NCBI RefSeq assembly: GCF_025847235.1
Contig: NZ_JAOZEW010000002.1
Coordinates: 62,001-126,000 of the forward strand
DNA from: Flavobacterium shii
Lineage (GTDB): Bacteria; Bacteroidota; Bacteroidia; Flavobacteriales; Flavobacteriaceae
Length of the DNA: 64,000 nt
Reading direction: 5' to 3'
Below are positions 1-9,419 of this stretch, in pieces (position 1 is the stretch's first letter; each line of letters opens with the position of its first letter). Under the pieces are notes generated by a model that saw only the letters and a program-made list of their open reading frames with translations, was not told the DNA's origin and did no database searches. Made by a program: the position numbers and the translations under genes.

Positions 1-989
1 ATTTTTTCGGCAAAATGCGAAATCAAAGCAGGAATATCCTCTCTTCTATCATTTAATGGCGGTACTTTAATTAAAATCACTGCCAATCGGTGGTATAAAT
101 CTTCACGGAAACGGCCTTCGGCTATTTCTGTTTTTAAATCTTTATTGGTAGCGGCAACCACACGAACATCGACCTTTATATCTTTCTCTGCTCCTACTCT
201 GGTAATCATACTTTCCTGTAAAGCACGCAACACTTTGGCTTGAGCCGAAAGACTCATATCGCCAATTTCATCAAGAAAAATAGTTCCTTTATCTGCTGCT
301 TCAAATTTACCTGCTCTATCTTTTACAGCCGATGTAAAAGCACCTTTTACGTGACCAAACAATTCACTTTCTATTAACTCACTCGGAATTGCAGCACAAT
401 TTACTTCGATTAAAGGGAAATTAGAACGTGCGCTTTTCTCATGCAATTGGTGTGCAACCAACTCCTTTCCTGTTCCGTTAGGTCCTGTAATTAAAACTCT
501 GGCTTCGGTTTCGGCTACCTTTTCAATCATAACTTTAATATGACTAATAGCTTCACTATCTCCGATCATTTCGTAATTCTTACTAACCTTTTTCTTCAGA
601 ATTTTATTCTCTACAACGAGTTGTTTTTTATCCAAAGCATTACGAACCGTATTTAACAATCGATTTAAATCCGGTGGTTTCGATATATAATCAAATGCCC
701 CAAGACGCATTGTATGAATAGCTGTTTCCATATCACCATGACCTGAGATCATCACCATTGGAATTTCTGGTTTGATTTTTTTTGCTTCCTGCAATACCTC
801 AACACCATCCATTTTAGGCATTTTTATATCACATAAAACCAAGTCGTAATCGTTATTTTTTATCTTTTCAAGACCCAAAACACCATCTTCAGCTTCTTCT
901 ACCTGATAGCTATCATTCTCTTCTGATAGTATCTTGGTTAATACTCTACGAATAGCCGCTTCGTCTTCTATAATTAGTATTTTACTCAT
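1..989 (-). CDS. Sigma-54-dependent response regulator, NtrC family (C-terminus outside window)
   Basis: Reading leftward from an ATG at 989, the frame stays open to the window edge (about 329 codons). The N-terminus is a receiver domain: it begins MSKILIIEDEAAIRR, has the phospho-acceptor Asp in LVLCDIKMPKMDG, and ends near the conserved Lys of DYISKPPD. An AAA+ sigma-54 activator domain follows, with a Walker A-like GPNGTGKE, the GAFTSA loop that contacts sigma-54 (seen as GHVKGAFTSAVKDR) and Walker B LDEIGDM. The DNA-binding Fis-type helix-turn-helix expected at the C-terminus lies outside the window. Family knowledge: such proteins switch on sigma-54 promoters when phosphorylated by a partner kinase, which is not visible here. 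Walker A has Asn in place of the more usual Glu of GESGTGKE. Confidence 0.93.
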   Translation of the reverse strand, partial: MSKILIIEDEAAIRRVLTKILSEENDSYQVEEAEDGVLGLEKIKNNDYDLVLCDIKMPKMDGVEVLQEAKKIKPEIPMVMISGHGDMETAIHTMRLGAFDYISKPPDLNRLLNTVRNALDKKQLVVENKILKKKVSKNYEMIGDSEAISHIKVMIEKVAETEARVLITGPNGTGKELVAHQLHEKSARSNFPLIEVNCAAIPSELIESELFGHVKGAFTSAVKDRAGKFEAADKGTIFLDEIGDMSLSAQAKVLRALQESMITRVGAEKDIKVDVRVVAATNKDLKTEIAEGRFREDLYHRLAVILIKVPPLNDRREDIPALISHFAEK

Positions 990-1018
990 TCTTTTTGAGG
1001 TTCTAAGGTTCTGAAGTA

Positions 1019-1080
1019 CTAAGGTTCTAAGTTTTTTTTAAAGAAGCTAATCCTAGCGACTCAGTAACTTAGAACCTTAG
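1019..1080. repeat. Word-like inverted repeat between regulator and ABC permease
   Basis: Two perfect 15-base arms, ctaaggttctaagtt (1019-1033) and its reverse complement (1066-1080), are built from repeats of the words 'aaggttct' and 'ctaag'. Extra copies of the words lie just upstream (1000-1018). The hairpin sits immediately after the stop of the permease gene on the minus strand and could act as a terminator or mRNA 3' end structure. Confidence 0.55.
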
Positions 1081-1094
1081 CAACTTTAAAAAAA

Positions 1095-2411
1095 TTAATA
1101 TTTAAGCCATTTATACAATTCTTTCCATGTAGGTTTCTTTCCGTACATCAATATTCCTACGCGGTATATTTTGGCAGCAAACCAAACTACTGCAAAAAAT
1201 GAAGCAAACAATAAAGTTACCGAAATGACTATTTGCCACCAAGGCACTCCAAACGGAAGTCTCATTAACATTACAATTGGTGACGTAAGCGGAATCATCG
1301 AAAACACTACTGCAATTGTCCCATGTGGATCATTTACAACAGTAAAGAAACCAATATAAACACTTAAAACCAATGGCATAATGATAGGCAAAAGAAATTG
1401 CTGTGAATCGGTTTGGTTATCAACCGCCGCACCAATAGCTGCATAAAATGAACTATATAAAAAATATCCTCCTATGAAATAAATTACAAATCCAATTAAG
1501 ATACTTGCAATCGGCAAATTCCATAATTCATTAATATACATTTGAGCTGTACCTACAAATTCTTGTTGTGCAGTATGCATTAATTCGGGCGGAATCTTAG
1601 CCGTAGGTCCTACATTTACCCCAAAAAAGGCCGATGCCGCAAACATTAAAGCAAATCCTATTACTGCCCAGATTAGGAATTGTAATAATCCTGCCAATGA
1701 AGTTCCGATTATTTTTCCCATCATCAACTGGAAAGGTTTTACCGATGAGATAATGATTTCAATAATTCGATTAGTTTTTTCCTCGATTACACTTCGCATA
1801 ACCATATTACCATAAATAACAATAAACATCATTATCAAGTAACCAAAAGAACCTCCTATTGCAATTTTTATCTCATTAAGCCCTTTTAAACTTTCTTCTC
1901 CCGATGCTTTTGCTAGATGAATATTTACATTTGCCTGAGCATTTTTTATAGCTACCGTATCTAAATTTGCCTCTTGAAAATTAATCTTAGTAATTTCATT
2001 AGCAATTATATTTTGCGTATTTTCAATAAAAGAAATACTCGGGCTATTATTGGATATAAATTCAATTTTACCTTCTAAATCTTTTATCTTATTCGTTTTA
2101 GGAATTACAAGCAATCCATCCAAACTTTCTTTGGCAATACTATCTTTTAAGGATTGTACTGGAATCTTGGATAAATCAAGGTACTTAAATTCTACTTTTT
2201 CTGCATTTTGCTTTATAAATTGAGCTGCAAATAAACCTGTTTCATCATGTATTGCAATACGCTTTGTTTCGGCTTTCATAGAGCTTAAATACCCAATAAA
2301 TGCTGCTATCCCTACAAACAACAACGGACTCAAAAAAGTCATTACGATAAAAGATTTATTACGGACTTTAGAAATAAATTCTCTTTTTATAATTAATGAT
2401 ATAATACTCAT
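1095..2411 (-). CDS. ABC-2 type exporter permease (NatB/YhaP-like)
   Basis: This 438-residue membrane protein has the classic ABC-2 layout. One N-terminal membrane segment (about residues 20-42, after the basic MSIISLIIKREFISKVRNKS) is followed by a large extracytoplasmic domain (about 45-180) and a cluster of five or so hydrophobic segments to the C-terminus. The motif VIEEKTNRIIEIIISSVKP near residue 210 is typical of NatB-like sodium or drug exporters. The downstream-facing partner ATPase (2525-3445) lies just upstream on the same strand, so the two should form one transporter in the cytoplasmic membrane. The exported substrate cannot be read from sequence. The short open frame on the opposite strand at 1171-1359 is a shadow. 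Confidence 0.88.
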   Translation of the reverse strand: MSIISLIIKREFISKVRNKSFIVMTFLSPLLFVGIAAFIGYLSSMKAETKRIAIHDETGLFAAQFIKQNAEKVEFKYLDLSKIPVQSLKDSIAKESLDGLLVIPKTNKIKDLEGKIEFISNNSPSISFIENTQNIIANEITKINFQEANLDTVAIKNAQANVNIHLAKASGEESLKGLNEIKIAIGGSFGYLIMMFIVIYGNMVMRSVIEEKTNRIIEIIISSVKPFQLMMGKIIGTSLAGLLQFLIWAVIGFALMFAASAFFGVNVGPTAKIPPELMHTAQQEFVGTAQMYINELWNLPIASILIGFVIYFIGGYFLYSSFYAAIGAAVDNQTDSQQFLLPIIMPLVLSVYIGFFTVVNDPHGTIAVVFSMIPLTSPIVMLMRLPFGVPWWQIVISVTLLFASFFAVVWFAAKIYRVGILMYGKKPTWKELYKWLKY

Positions 2412-2449
2412 CTTTTATTTTAGATTGTTAGATTTTTAGACTTCTTAGA

Positions 2450-2515
2450 CTTGCTTAGATTTTGAAACTTCATAGATTTTGAGATTAGTCTAAGTAGTCT
2501 AAAAATCTAAGCAAG
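2450..2515. repeat. Word-like inverted repeat between permease and ATPase genes
   Basis: Arms of 14 bases, cttgcttagatttt (2450-2463) and its reverse complement (2502-2515), are embedded in a spacer made almost wholly of variants of 'agattttta' and 'cttagac'. It resembles the repeat at 1019-1080 in style but not in sequence. It separates the two genes of a probable ABC exporter operon. Confidence 0.5.
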
Positions 2516-2524
2516 TTTAAAAAT

Positions 2525-3445
2525 CTATTTCGTTACTGTTTGAATAAAAATATCATTTACACTTGGGATCTTCTCAACAAAGTGAGTTACTTGTCCGCGT
2601 TGTGTTAATATATTCAATAGCTCGTTTGGAGTTGCATTTCCTATCTGAATTTCCAGTTTTAACTCATCACTCAAAGATTTAAAATGTGCCGGTAAAACGG
2701 TGAATTTTTGCGAAATATCATACATCAAACCTTCGATATTGTTTGTTAATATTCCTACTTCAAAACTATTCGTTTTAAATTGTCGCTTAACATCAACCAG
2801 TTTTCCTTCTATCAGTTTATTCGACTTATGAATCAAAGCAATATGATCACATAACTCCTCTACACTTTCCATTCTATGTGTCGAAAAAATAATCGTCGAG
2901 CCTTGTTCTTTTAATGCCAAAATTTCATCTTTTATGACATTGGCATTCACAGGATCAAAACCAGAAAACGGCTCATCAAAAATTAACAATTTTGGTTTAT
3001 GCAAAACACAAACCACAAACTGAATTTTTTGCGCCATTCCTTTTGATAATTCCTGAACTTTCTTATTCCACCAACCTTGTATTTCCAATCTTTCAAACCA
3101 ATATTCCAATTGTTTCTTAGCTTCGCCTTTTGAGAGTCCTTTCATCTGAGCCAAATACAAACATTGCTCTCCTACTTTCATAGAATTATACAATCCTCTT
3201 TCCTCTGGAAGATACCCGATATGCTGAACGTGTTTAGGCTGTAATTTTTCACCATCAAGAATTACTTCTCCACTATCTGGCAAAGTAATCTGATTTATGA
3301 TTCGTATAAGTGATGTTTTTCCTGCTCCATTGGGACCTAATAGTCCATAAATACTGCCTTTAGGGACATTTAATGAAACTTCGTTAAGCGCAACATAATC
3401 ACCGTATTGTTTTACGACTTTATGTACTTCGAGTAAGTTGCTCAT
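2525..3445 (-). CDS. ABC transporter ATP-binding protein (NatA/YhaQ-like)
   Basis: The 306-residue protein is a full ABC ATPase. Walker A is GLLGPNGAGKTSL (about 34-46), the signature is ELSKGMAQK (about 138), Walker B is KLLIFDEPFSGFDP (about 152-165), and the switch His lies in FSTHRMESVEELCDH. After the core there is a C-terminal region of about 90 residues, as is usual in the Na+/ABC-2 exporter subfamily. It should power the permease encoded directly downstream at 1095-2411. The start ATG at 3445 gives MSNLLEVHKVVKQYG, a normal beginning for the family. Confidence 0.92.
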   Translation of the reverse strand: MSNLLEVHKVVKQYGDYVALNEVSLNVPKGSIYGLLGPNGAGKTSLIRIINQITLPDSGEVILDGEKLQPKHVQHIGYLPEERGLYNSMKVGEQCLYLAQMKGLSKGEAKKQLEYWFERLEIQGWWNKKVQELSKGMAQKIQFVVCVLHKPKLLIFDEPFSGFDPVNANVIKDEILALKEQGSTIIFSTHRMESVEELCDHIALIHKSNKLIEGKLVDVKRQFKTNSFEVGILTNNIEGLMYDISQKFTVLPAHFKSLSDELKLEIQIGNATPNELLNILTQRGQVTHFVEKIPSVNDIFIQTVTK

Positions 3446-3535
3446 GCTATTTTTTTGGATTTACTACGTCAATTTGACCTTTTTGGCCTCGCGCCTGTAA
3501 AAGTAAATAATTAGTAGCGAATACTTAGTATTGTT

Positions 3536-3575
3536 ACAAAAAAAACCCATCCTAAAATAAAGTTAAGATGGGTTT
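3536..3575 (-). terminator. Rho-independent terminator after dnaJ
   Basis: The arms aaacccatc (3543-3551) and gatgggttt (3567-3575) pair perfectly. On the minus strand the stem is followed by a T-run (A-run at 3536-3545 on plus), so it ends transcripts coming from dnaJ. Confidence 0.75.
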
Positions 3576-3614
3576 GTAAATTAATTGTAACGTTTTATAA
3601 AAGATAAGATGTGT

Positions 3615-4730
3615 TTATGAAAACATATCTTTTACTTTTTCAAAGAATGATTTATCCGATTTCTCAGGATTAGGAATAAAATGTTCATCATTTAGAGCAT
3701 TTTCAAAAAATTGCTTTTGCTCTTTGCTCAATGTTTTGGGCGTCCAAACATTTACATGTACCAATAAATCTCCGTTTCCGTATCCATTGATACTTGGAAT
3801 TCCTTTCCCTTTCAATCTTAGGATTTTTCCTGATTGAATTCCTTCTTCTAATTTAATTCGTACTTTTCCGTTAATTGCTTCAATATCTTTTGAGATACCT
3901 AAAACAGCTTCTGGGAAGCTTATGTATAAATCGTAATGTAAATTTTCGCCTTCGCGTTTCAGGTATTCATGTTCTAGCTCTTCAATTGCAACAATTAAAT
4001 CACCTGGAACACTATTTCCCGGAGCATCGTTTCCTTTGCCCGAAACTTTAAGCTGCATCCCATCAGTAACTCCCGCAGGAATTTTGATTGATACAGTTTC
4101 ATCTTCCTGAACCATTCCTTGCGAATCTGCTTCAGAAGGCTTTTTATCTAATATCTGACCAGAACCTCCACAAGTTGGACAAGTCGAAGCCGATTGCATT
4201 CTACCTAAAATTGTATTAGTCACACGCATTACCTGCCCTTGACCGTTACAAGTAGAACATGTTTTATAAGTAACCCCTTTGGCTTGAACCTTACGTTTTA
4301 CTTTTACTTTTTTCTCAACTCCATTTGCAACCTCTTCTAAAGTTAATTTTACTTTAATTCTAAGATTACTTCCTTTCGTACGACGAGGGCCTCCGCCTCC
4401 ACCGCCTCCGAAACCACCAAATCCGCCTCCGAAGATGTCACCAAACTGACTGAATATGTCATCCATATTCATACCACCATGACCACCACCTCCAAAACCA
4501 CCTGAACCATCAAAAGCTTGATGTCCATATTGATCGTATTTGGCTTTTTTATTAGGGTCGCTTAAAACTTCATATGCTTCTGCAGCCAATTTGAAGTTCT
4601 CTTCTGCCTGTTTGTCGTCCGGATTTTTATCCGGATGATATTTTAACGCACATTTACGGTACGCTTTTTTAATCTCGGCAGCATCCGCATTTTTTGAAAT
4701 GCCTAATATTTCGTAAAAATCTTTTTTCAT
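3615..4730 (-). CDS. dnaJ: Molecular chaperone DnaJ (Hsp40) with reduced zinc finger
   Basis: The 371-residue co-chaperone stimulates DnaK ATPase and delivers unfolded clients. It has an N-terminal J domain with the HPD triad (KYHPDKNPDD), a long Gly-rich linker with GGFGG repeats (about 75-115), a cysteine region and two C-terminal beta-barrel domains. The cysteine region carries only two CxxCxGxG motifs, CSTCNGQG and CPTCGGSG, where classic DnaJ has four. By alignment with the classic order these look like motifs 2 and 3 (zinc site II). Motif 1 is absent, and the motif 4 position reads SEADSQG without cysteines. It is transcribed after grpE on the same strand and ends at a clear terminator. 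Confidence 0.96.
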   Translation of the reverse strand: MKKDFYEILGISKNADAAEIKKAYRKCALKYHPDKNPDDKQAEENFKLAAEAYEVLSDPNKKAKYDQYGHQAFDGSGGFGGGGHGGMNMDDIFSQFGDIFGGGFGGFGGGGGGGPRRTKGSNLRIKVKLTLEEVANGVEKKVKVKRKVQAKGVTYKTCSTCNGQGQVMRVTNTILGRMQSASTCPTCGGSGQILDKKPSEADSQGMVQEDETVSIKIPAGVTDGMQLKVSGKGNDAPGNSVPGDLIVAIEELEHEYLKREGENLHYDLYISFPEAVLGISKDIEAINGKVRIKLEEGIQSGKILRLKGKGIPSINGYGNGDLLVHVNVWTPKTLSKEQKQFFENALNDEHFIPNPEKSDKSFFEKVKDMFS

Positions 4731-4826
4731 AATTGTTTAAATTCCAAAAAACAAAACCCAGTAAATAACTCAATTCTGAAGATTCAAAACTATTTATTTG
4801 GGATTTGGGAGTTATAATTTGTTATT

Positions 4827-5405
4827 TTAGTTTCCGATAACCACTTTAGGGAAACGAATAATTTTGTCTCCTAGTTTGTATCCTTTCTCAAGTACATCAA
4901 CAATCTTACCTTTCAATTTCTCTGAAGGCGCTGGGATTTGAGTAATTGCTTCAGCATAATCCGCATTAAATGCATCACCAGGTCTTACTTCTACCTGCTC
5001 TAATCCTTTAGATACTAATGTATTTTTTAACTTCTCATAGATTAACTCTACTCCTTTTGTTAAAAGCTCATCTTCCGATTTGTTGATTTCAACCAAAGCT
5101 CTGTCAAAATCGTCTAAAACAGGAAGCATTGCCAATAATACTTCTTGATTAGCTGTTTTAAACAAATCAATTCTTTCTTTTGAAGTTCTTTTTTTGTAAT
5201 TTTCAAATTCAGCAAACAAACGCAAGAATTTATCTTTCTCTTTCGCTAGGTCTTGAGCAAGTTGTTCTTCTACACTTAATTCCTCAATAATAATTTGTTC
5301 GCCATTGGCATTATTTTCTAACGTTACGTCATCTATTTCTTGATCGATTTCTGTATTCTCCGTAGTCATATTACTTTTATTTTTAAAAATATTCTTAAAC
5401 TTCAT
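4827..5405 (-). CDS. grpE: Nucleotide exchange factor GrpE
   Basis: The 192-residue protein has an acidic, low-complexity N-terminus, a coiled-coil stretch (EEQLAQDLAKEKDKFLRLFAEFENYKKR broken here for description at about 45-75) and a C-terminal beta domain with the GrpE signature around VEVRPGDAFNADYAEAI. GrpE releases ADP from DnaK, and the neighbouring dnaJ downstream completes the co-chaperone pair. dnaK itself is not in the window. The start at 5405 (MKFKNIFKNKSN) is taken; Met13 (5369) is a plausible alternative. Confidence 0.94.
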   Translation of the reverse strand: MKFKNIFKNKSNMTTENTEIDQEIDDVTLENNANGEQIIIEELSVEEQLAQDLAKEKDKFLRLFAEFENYKKRTSKERIDLFKTANQEVLLAMLPVLDDFDRALVEINKSEDELLTKGVELIYEKLKNTLVSKGLEQVEVRPGDAFNADYAEAITQIPAPSEKLKGKIVDVLEKGYKLGDKIIRFPKVVIGN

Positions 5406-5678
5406 TTTTTATTCTTTTCTATGGATTGCAAAAGTACTGCCAAATCTTATAAAATGTCAAATTGTCATCTTTTGACATTTTCTTATTTGATTTCTACTTC
5501 AATCTGTAAATCTAAACCTATTTATTCTCATAAAAAATTAGTATAATTTTAAGATAATTGCAATTTGGATTAAATATATTTGATATATTACAAAATAAAA
5601 ATTATTACCTATCAAAATTGAATTTAAGGTTAGCCTCGGCTTTATAATAAATTATTAATTCAACTTTACCTTATATTA

Positions 5679-5713
5679 AAAAAAGCTTCGCCTGATAGAC
5701 GAAGCTTTTTTTT
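5679..5713. terminator. Bidirectional hairpin terminator
   Basis: The sequence aaaaagcttcg-cctgatagac-gaagctttttttt forms a stem with A-runs on one side and T-runs on the other, so it can work in both directions. It stands alone in the spacer between tRNA-Trp and grpE. The rest of 5406-5678 is AT-rich, and I see no gene in it. Confidence 0.7.
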
Positions 5714-5788
5714 ATGCTTTTTACTGTAACTTTACAAAAGCCTCTGATAAATAATTAATAACAGTCGTTATTTGATATATTTTTATTG

Positions 5789-5859
5789 CACGGGCGGAGG
5801 GATTCGAACCCCCATCAACGGTTTTGGAGACCGCTATTCTACCCTTGAACTACGCCCGT
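5789..5859 (-). tRNA. tRNA-Trp (anticodon CCA)
   Basis: The minus strand folds as a cloverleaf. The acceptor ACGGGCG pairs with CGCCCGT; there is a D arm GTTC...GAAT, an anticodon stem GCGGT/ACCGT with loop CTCCAAA (anticodon CCA, Trp), and a T arm GGGGT-TCGAATC-CCTCC. The CCA tail is not fully encoded (GCA follows). The length is about 71 nt. In many Flavobacteriia tRNA-Trp stands close to translation genes, but here it is isolated. Confidence 0.93.
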
Positions 5860-6071
5860 AACTTAAGGTCGCAAATTAAACGCTTTTTTTTCTTTCTCAC
5901 CAATTATTTCACGCAAATTTAAAAAGATTTAAGCCGACAAACCCTAATAATTCATTAACTCAATCACCTCCAGAACTTTGTGAATTTTGCATTCTTTAAT
6001 CAAAACAAAAGCTTTGTGAAATAACCGCAAAGGTCGCCAAGATTTTTAAAAGTATGATTTTATAAAAACAT

Positions 6072-6113
6072 AAAGTTCGCAAAGCTTTGTGTTGATCTAG
6101 CTTTGCGAACTTT
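6072..6113. repeat. 15-bp perfect hairpin in word-repeat spacer downstream of hisS
   Basis: The arms aaagttcgcaaagct (6072-6086) and agctttgcgaacttt (6099-6113) pair perfectly around a 12-base loop. Fragments of the same words (caaagctttgtg, cgcaaaggtcgcc) are scattered over 6005-6155. It begins about 50 bases after the hisS stop on the minus strand and may end that transcript. No gene is seen in 5870-6163. Confidence 0.5.
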
Positions 6114-6163
6114 GTATTTTCTATGCGTGAAATTAAACCTTAGCGCACTTTGCGATTAAATTA

Positions 6164-7591
6164 TTAAGCCAATAATGCTTTCTTCAAACCTTCTAAATCA
6201 ACTGAAATTTGTTCGCCCGTTAATAAGTTTTTAAGCGAGTACATATTAGATTCTATTTCTTGCTCTCCCGCAATAACAGCAAAAGGAATCATACGTTTAT
6301 CAGCATGCTGAAACTGCTTTCCTACCTTTACATTATCCGGATATAACTCTACTTTTATATTTTCTTTTCTTAATTCCTGAATCGCTTTAAGCGCATAAAA
6401 CGCCTCTTTATCACCGTAGTTTATAAACAAAGCTTTAGACGTTGCTGTAACTGTTTCAGGAAACAATTGCAATTCCTCAAGCACCAAATAAATACGATCT
6501 AAGCCGAAAGAGATTCCAACACCACTCATGTTTTTCAAACCAAAAACACCCGTTAAATCGTCGTATCTTCCACCACCACCAATAGAACCCATGGCAACAG
6601 TTTTTGGCGCTCCTATTTCAAAAATAGCTCCTGTATAATAATTAAGTCCACGAGCAAGCGTAACATCAAGATCTAAAATTGCCGTAGACAATCCTAAATT
6701 AGATACGTTATCACAAATAAATCGCAGCTCCTCTACCCCTTTCATTCCTTCCTCAGAAGAAGCTAATAAATCTGAAAGCTGATTAATTTTATCCGAAATT
6801 GTTCCTGTAAAACTAAATAATGGTTGCACTTTTACAAGCGCTTCTTCCGAAATTCCTTTCTCCATCATTTCTTTTTTCACACCATCTTCGCCTATTTTAT
6901 CAAGCTTATCTAGTGCTACCGTAAAATCAATTAATTTATCCGAAGCACCAATAACTTCAGCAATTCCAGATAATATTTTTCGGTTGTTTATTTTTATCGT
7001 AACACCACTTAAACCCAAAGAAGTAAAAACAGTATCATATAATTGTACCAACTCCACTTCCTGCCATAATGATTTAGAACCAACCACATCGGCATCACAT
7101 TGAAAAAACTCTCTGTAACGTCCTCTCTGAGGTCTATCAGCTCTCCAAACTGGCTGAATTTGATACCTTTTAAAAGGGAATTCAATTTCATTTTGGTGCT
7201 GCACTACATATCTTGCAAACGGAACTGTTAAGTCGTAACGCAATGCTTTTTCAGAAATTCTCCCTGTAAATTTATTCAACTCAATTCTTTCATTGATATC
7301 AATTTTTTCAGCAGAATTAACTTGTAAAGATTCTATAGATTCCGGTAATTCAATTTTGTTTTTATTGAAGAAAAAATTACCTGAGTTCAATATTTTAAAA
7401 ATCAAACGATCACCCTCTTCACCATATTTCCCCATTAAAGTATCGGAATTTTCAAAAGATGGTGTTTCAATCGGTTGAAAACCAAACTTCTCAAAATTAT
7501 TTTTTATGGTTTGAATAATATATTGACGTTTTGACACCTCTGCAGGCGAAAAATCTCTTGTTCCTTGTGGAATACTTGGTTTCGAAGCCAT
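6164..7591 (-). CDS. hisS: Histidine--tRNA ligase
   Basis: This class II aminoacyl-tRNA synthetase charges tRNA-His in the cytoplasm. The N-terminus [16 protein letters not shown] is the family start. Motif 2 is seen in [21 protein letters not shown], and the histidine-specific motifs [20 protein letters not shown] and [11 protein letters not shown] follow. The C-terminal anticodon-binding domain occupies roughly residues 385-475. At 475 residues it is longer than the common 420-430. The extra sequence lies near residues 70-105 ([19 protein letters not shown] and neighbours), between the end of motif 1 and [14 protein letters not shown]. This insertion looks like a lineage feature rather than damage. 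Confidence 0.96.
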   Translation of the reverse strand: MASKPSIPQGTRDFSPAEVSKRQYIIQTIKNNFEKFGFQPIETPSFENSDTLMGKYGEEGDRLIFKILNSGNFFFNKNKIELPESIESLQVNSAEKIDINERIELNKFTGRISEKALRYDLTVPFARYVVQHQNEIEFPFKRYQIQPVWRADRPQRGRYREFFQCDADVVGSKSLWQEVELVQLYDTVFTSLGLSGVTIKINNRKILSGIAEVIGASDKLIDFTVALDKLDKIGEDGVKKEMMEKGISEEALVKVQPLFSFTGTISDKINQLSDLLASSEEGMKGVEELRFICDNVSNLGLSTAILDLDVTLARGLNYYTGAIFEIGAPKTVAMGSIGGGGRYDDLTGVFGLKNMSGVGISFGLDRIYLVLEELQLFPETVTATSKALFINYGDKEAFYALKAIQELRKENIKVELYPDNVKVGKQFQHADKRMIPFAVIAGEQEIESNMYSLKNLLTGEQISVDLEGLKKALLA

Positions 7592-7746
7592 TTCTCTTTG
7601 ATATTTTAAATTTCTGATTTTAGACTTTAGATTTGCTTTCGAAATCTTAAATTCTAATCGAGTGCAAATATCTCACTTTTTAAAATAAATAATGACTCTT
7701 CTAAAACAAACTTGTAACAAAAATTGTATTTTCGTGACAAACTAGT

Positions 7747-8991
7747 ATGATGCTAAAACTATTCAAAGAAAATATTCGAATTGCATTTGGTTCCATTCGA
7801 ACACAATTATTACGTACCATTCTTACCGTCTTAATTATCGCAATTGGCATCACCGCTTTAGTTGGAATCTTAACCGTAGTTTCCGCCTTAGAAAACACTA
7901 TCTCTACCGATTTTGCTTCTATGGGAGCAAATACCTTCAATATCAATCAATACGAAAACGAAGTTAGAAACCGTGGCGGAAACGAAAGAGAAGTTATAAA
8001 CCCTATTATTTCATATCCCGAAGCCGTTGCTTTCAAGAATAAATTTAAATATCCATTTACCGAAACATCGCTTTCTTTCACAGCAACTTCTACAGCCGAA
8101 GTAAAGTACCAAGCTACCAAAACCGATCCCGAAATTAAAGTTCTCGGCGTTGACGAACATTTTATTAGTAACTCAGGCCTGGAAACTAGTATCGGTAGAA
8201 CTTTCAACCAATTTGATATTGAAAACAACACTTATGTATGTGTTCTTGGTTCCGATTTCATGAAAGGATTATTAAAAGATGTAAACCCAATCGACAAAAT
8301 AATTTCTATACGTGGTGCACGTTTTAAAGTTATTGGCGTACTAAAAGAAAAAGGCTCCACATTTGGAAACAGTCAGGATTTACGAGTATTAATTCCTATA
8401 CAGGTAGCGCGTTCCTTATTTACTGCTCCAAACATAAATTACACGATAAGCGTAATGGTTTCCAAAAAAGAATTATTGGATCAAGCCATCGACAACGCAA
8501 CAAGTACCATGCGTCGCGTTCGAAATTTAAGCCCAATGCGTGACAACAATTTTGGAGTAGTACGTAGTGACGATCTTATCAATCGTATTCTCGGCATCAC
8601 AAAATATCTTGGTTGGGCATCATGGATTATTAGTATAATCACCATTTTAGGCTCATCAATTGCCTTAATGAATATCATGATTGTATCGGTAACAGAGCGT
8701 ACCCGCGAAATCGGTGTTCGTAAAGCATTGGGAGCCAAAAAGACAACCATCGCAGTTCAGTTTTTTATCGAAACTTTACTCATCGGACAATTAGGCGGCT
8801 TGGTCGGAATCGTTCTGGGAATTCTAGTTGGTTTTGCATTTGCTACAGCAATGAAATTCGTATTTGTAATTCCGTGGGCAGCCATATTCGCCGCTTTTGG
8901 AACTAGTTTTATGGTTGCCATTATTTCCGGACTATATCCCGCAATAAAAGCCTCCAAACTAGACCCTATCGAAGCTTTGCGCTATGAGTAG
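7747..8991 (+). CDS. MacB/LolE-type ABC transporter permease
   Basis: The 414-residue protein has the MacB layout. One N-terminal membrane segment ([20 protein letters not shown], about 20-40) is followed by a periplasmic domain (about 45-280) and three C-terminal membrane segments. The ending [18 protein letters not shown] and [19 protein letters not shown] are conserved FtsX/MacB features. These permeases do mechanotransmission for lipoprotein trafficking or efflux and need a separate ATPase, which is not adjacent here. Two consecutive ATG codons (7747 and 7750) are possible starts. Confidence 0.9.
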   Translation: MMLKLFKENIRIAFGSIRTQLLRTILTVLIIAIGITALVGILTVVSALENTISTDFASMGANTFNINQYENEVRNRGGNEREVINPIISYPEAVAFKNKFKYPFTETSLSFTATSTAEVKYQATKTDPEIKVLGVDEHFISNSGLETSIGRTFNQFDIENNTYVCVLGSDFMKGLLKDVNPIDKIISIRGARFKVIGVLKEKGSTFGNSQDLRVLIPIQVARSLFTAPNINYTISVMVSKKELLDQAIDNATSTMRRVRNLSPMRDNNFGVVRSDDLINRILGITKYLGWASWIISIITILGSSIALMNIMIVSVTERTREIGVRKALGAKKTTIAVQFFIETLLIGQLGGLVGIVLGILVGFAFATAMKFVFVIPWAAIFAAFGTSFMVAIISGLYPAIKASKLDPIEALRYE

Positions 8992-9083
8992 TATTCAGTC
9001 TCAGTTTTCAGTTACAGTACACAGCTTAACTATTTCACTAAAAGTTTGCAGGAGCACAACATAATCGTTTCATAACACGGACA

Positions 9084-9155
9084 ATCCCGCTTTCGTTCCA
9101 ATCTTTTATCTTGAAAAAATCAAGATAAAAGGATTTCCACTGCAATCGGGGCTAT
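9084..9155 (+). repeat. Dispersed intergenic repeat, copy 1
   Basis: The element reads tcccgctttcgttccaatc, then a hairpin of cttttatcttga (9103-9114) against tcaagataaaag (9120-9131), then gatttccactgcaatcgggg and ct. Related elements occur at 21437-21506 and 48423-48489. All share the order gctattt/tcccgct, atcttt-hairpin-aaagga, atc(a/g)gggct. The hairpin stem sequence differs between copies. Confidence 0.55.
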
Positions 9156-9186
9156 TCTACAACTTACATTTTCAAGTCATATTCAT

Positions 9187-9385
9187 CCTGCAGTGTTTTT
9201 TAACCTTGTAGATATAAAGTAAATCATAGAAGAATCTACTTTTTTATATTTTCCTTAAAAGCCCCACCCCAATAAAATACAAACCTTGCTTACATGTGCT
9301 TACATCACTTACATGGTTTAAAAATAAAGTTCTACCTAAAAGTCCACACAACTAGATACCTACAAGGTTAAAAAAACCTTGCAGG
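9187..9385. repeat. Long-range inverted repeat in 428-base spacer
   Basis: The segment 9187-9211 (cctgcagtg...aaccttgtag) is repeated in inverted form at 9360-9385 (ctacaaggttaaaaaaacc and ttgcagg) with a few mismatches. Between them lie the near-tandem words gcttacat-gtgcttacat-cacttacat (about 9290-9316). The spacer 8992-9419 between two convergent genes holds this, repeat copy 1 and no coding sequence that I can support. Confidence 0.5.
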
Positions 9386-9419
9386 ATAAAGACCGAAAAA
9401 TGAAACTGTGACTAAAAAC

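Noticed and set aside
1171..1359. Antisense 62-codon frame inside the ABC permease gene and similar frames within aconitase, RibD, MutB and others
   Set aside because: These are other-frame shadows of strongly supported genes.
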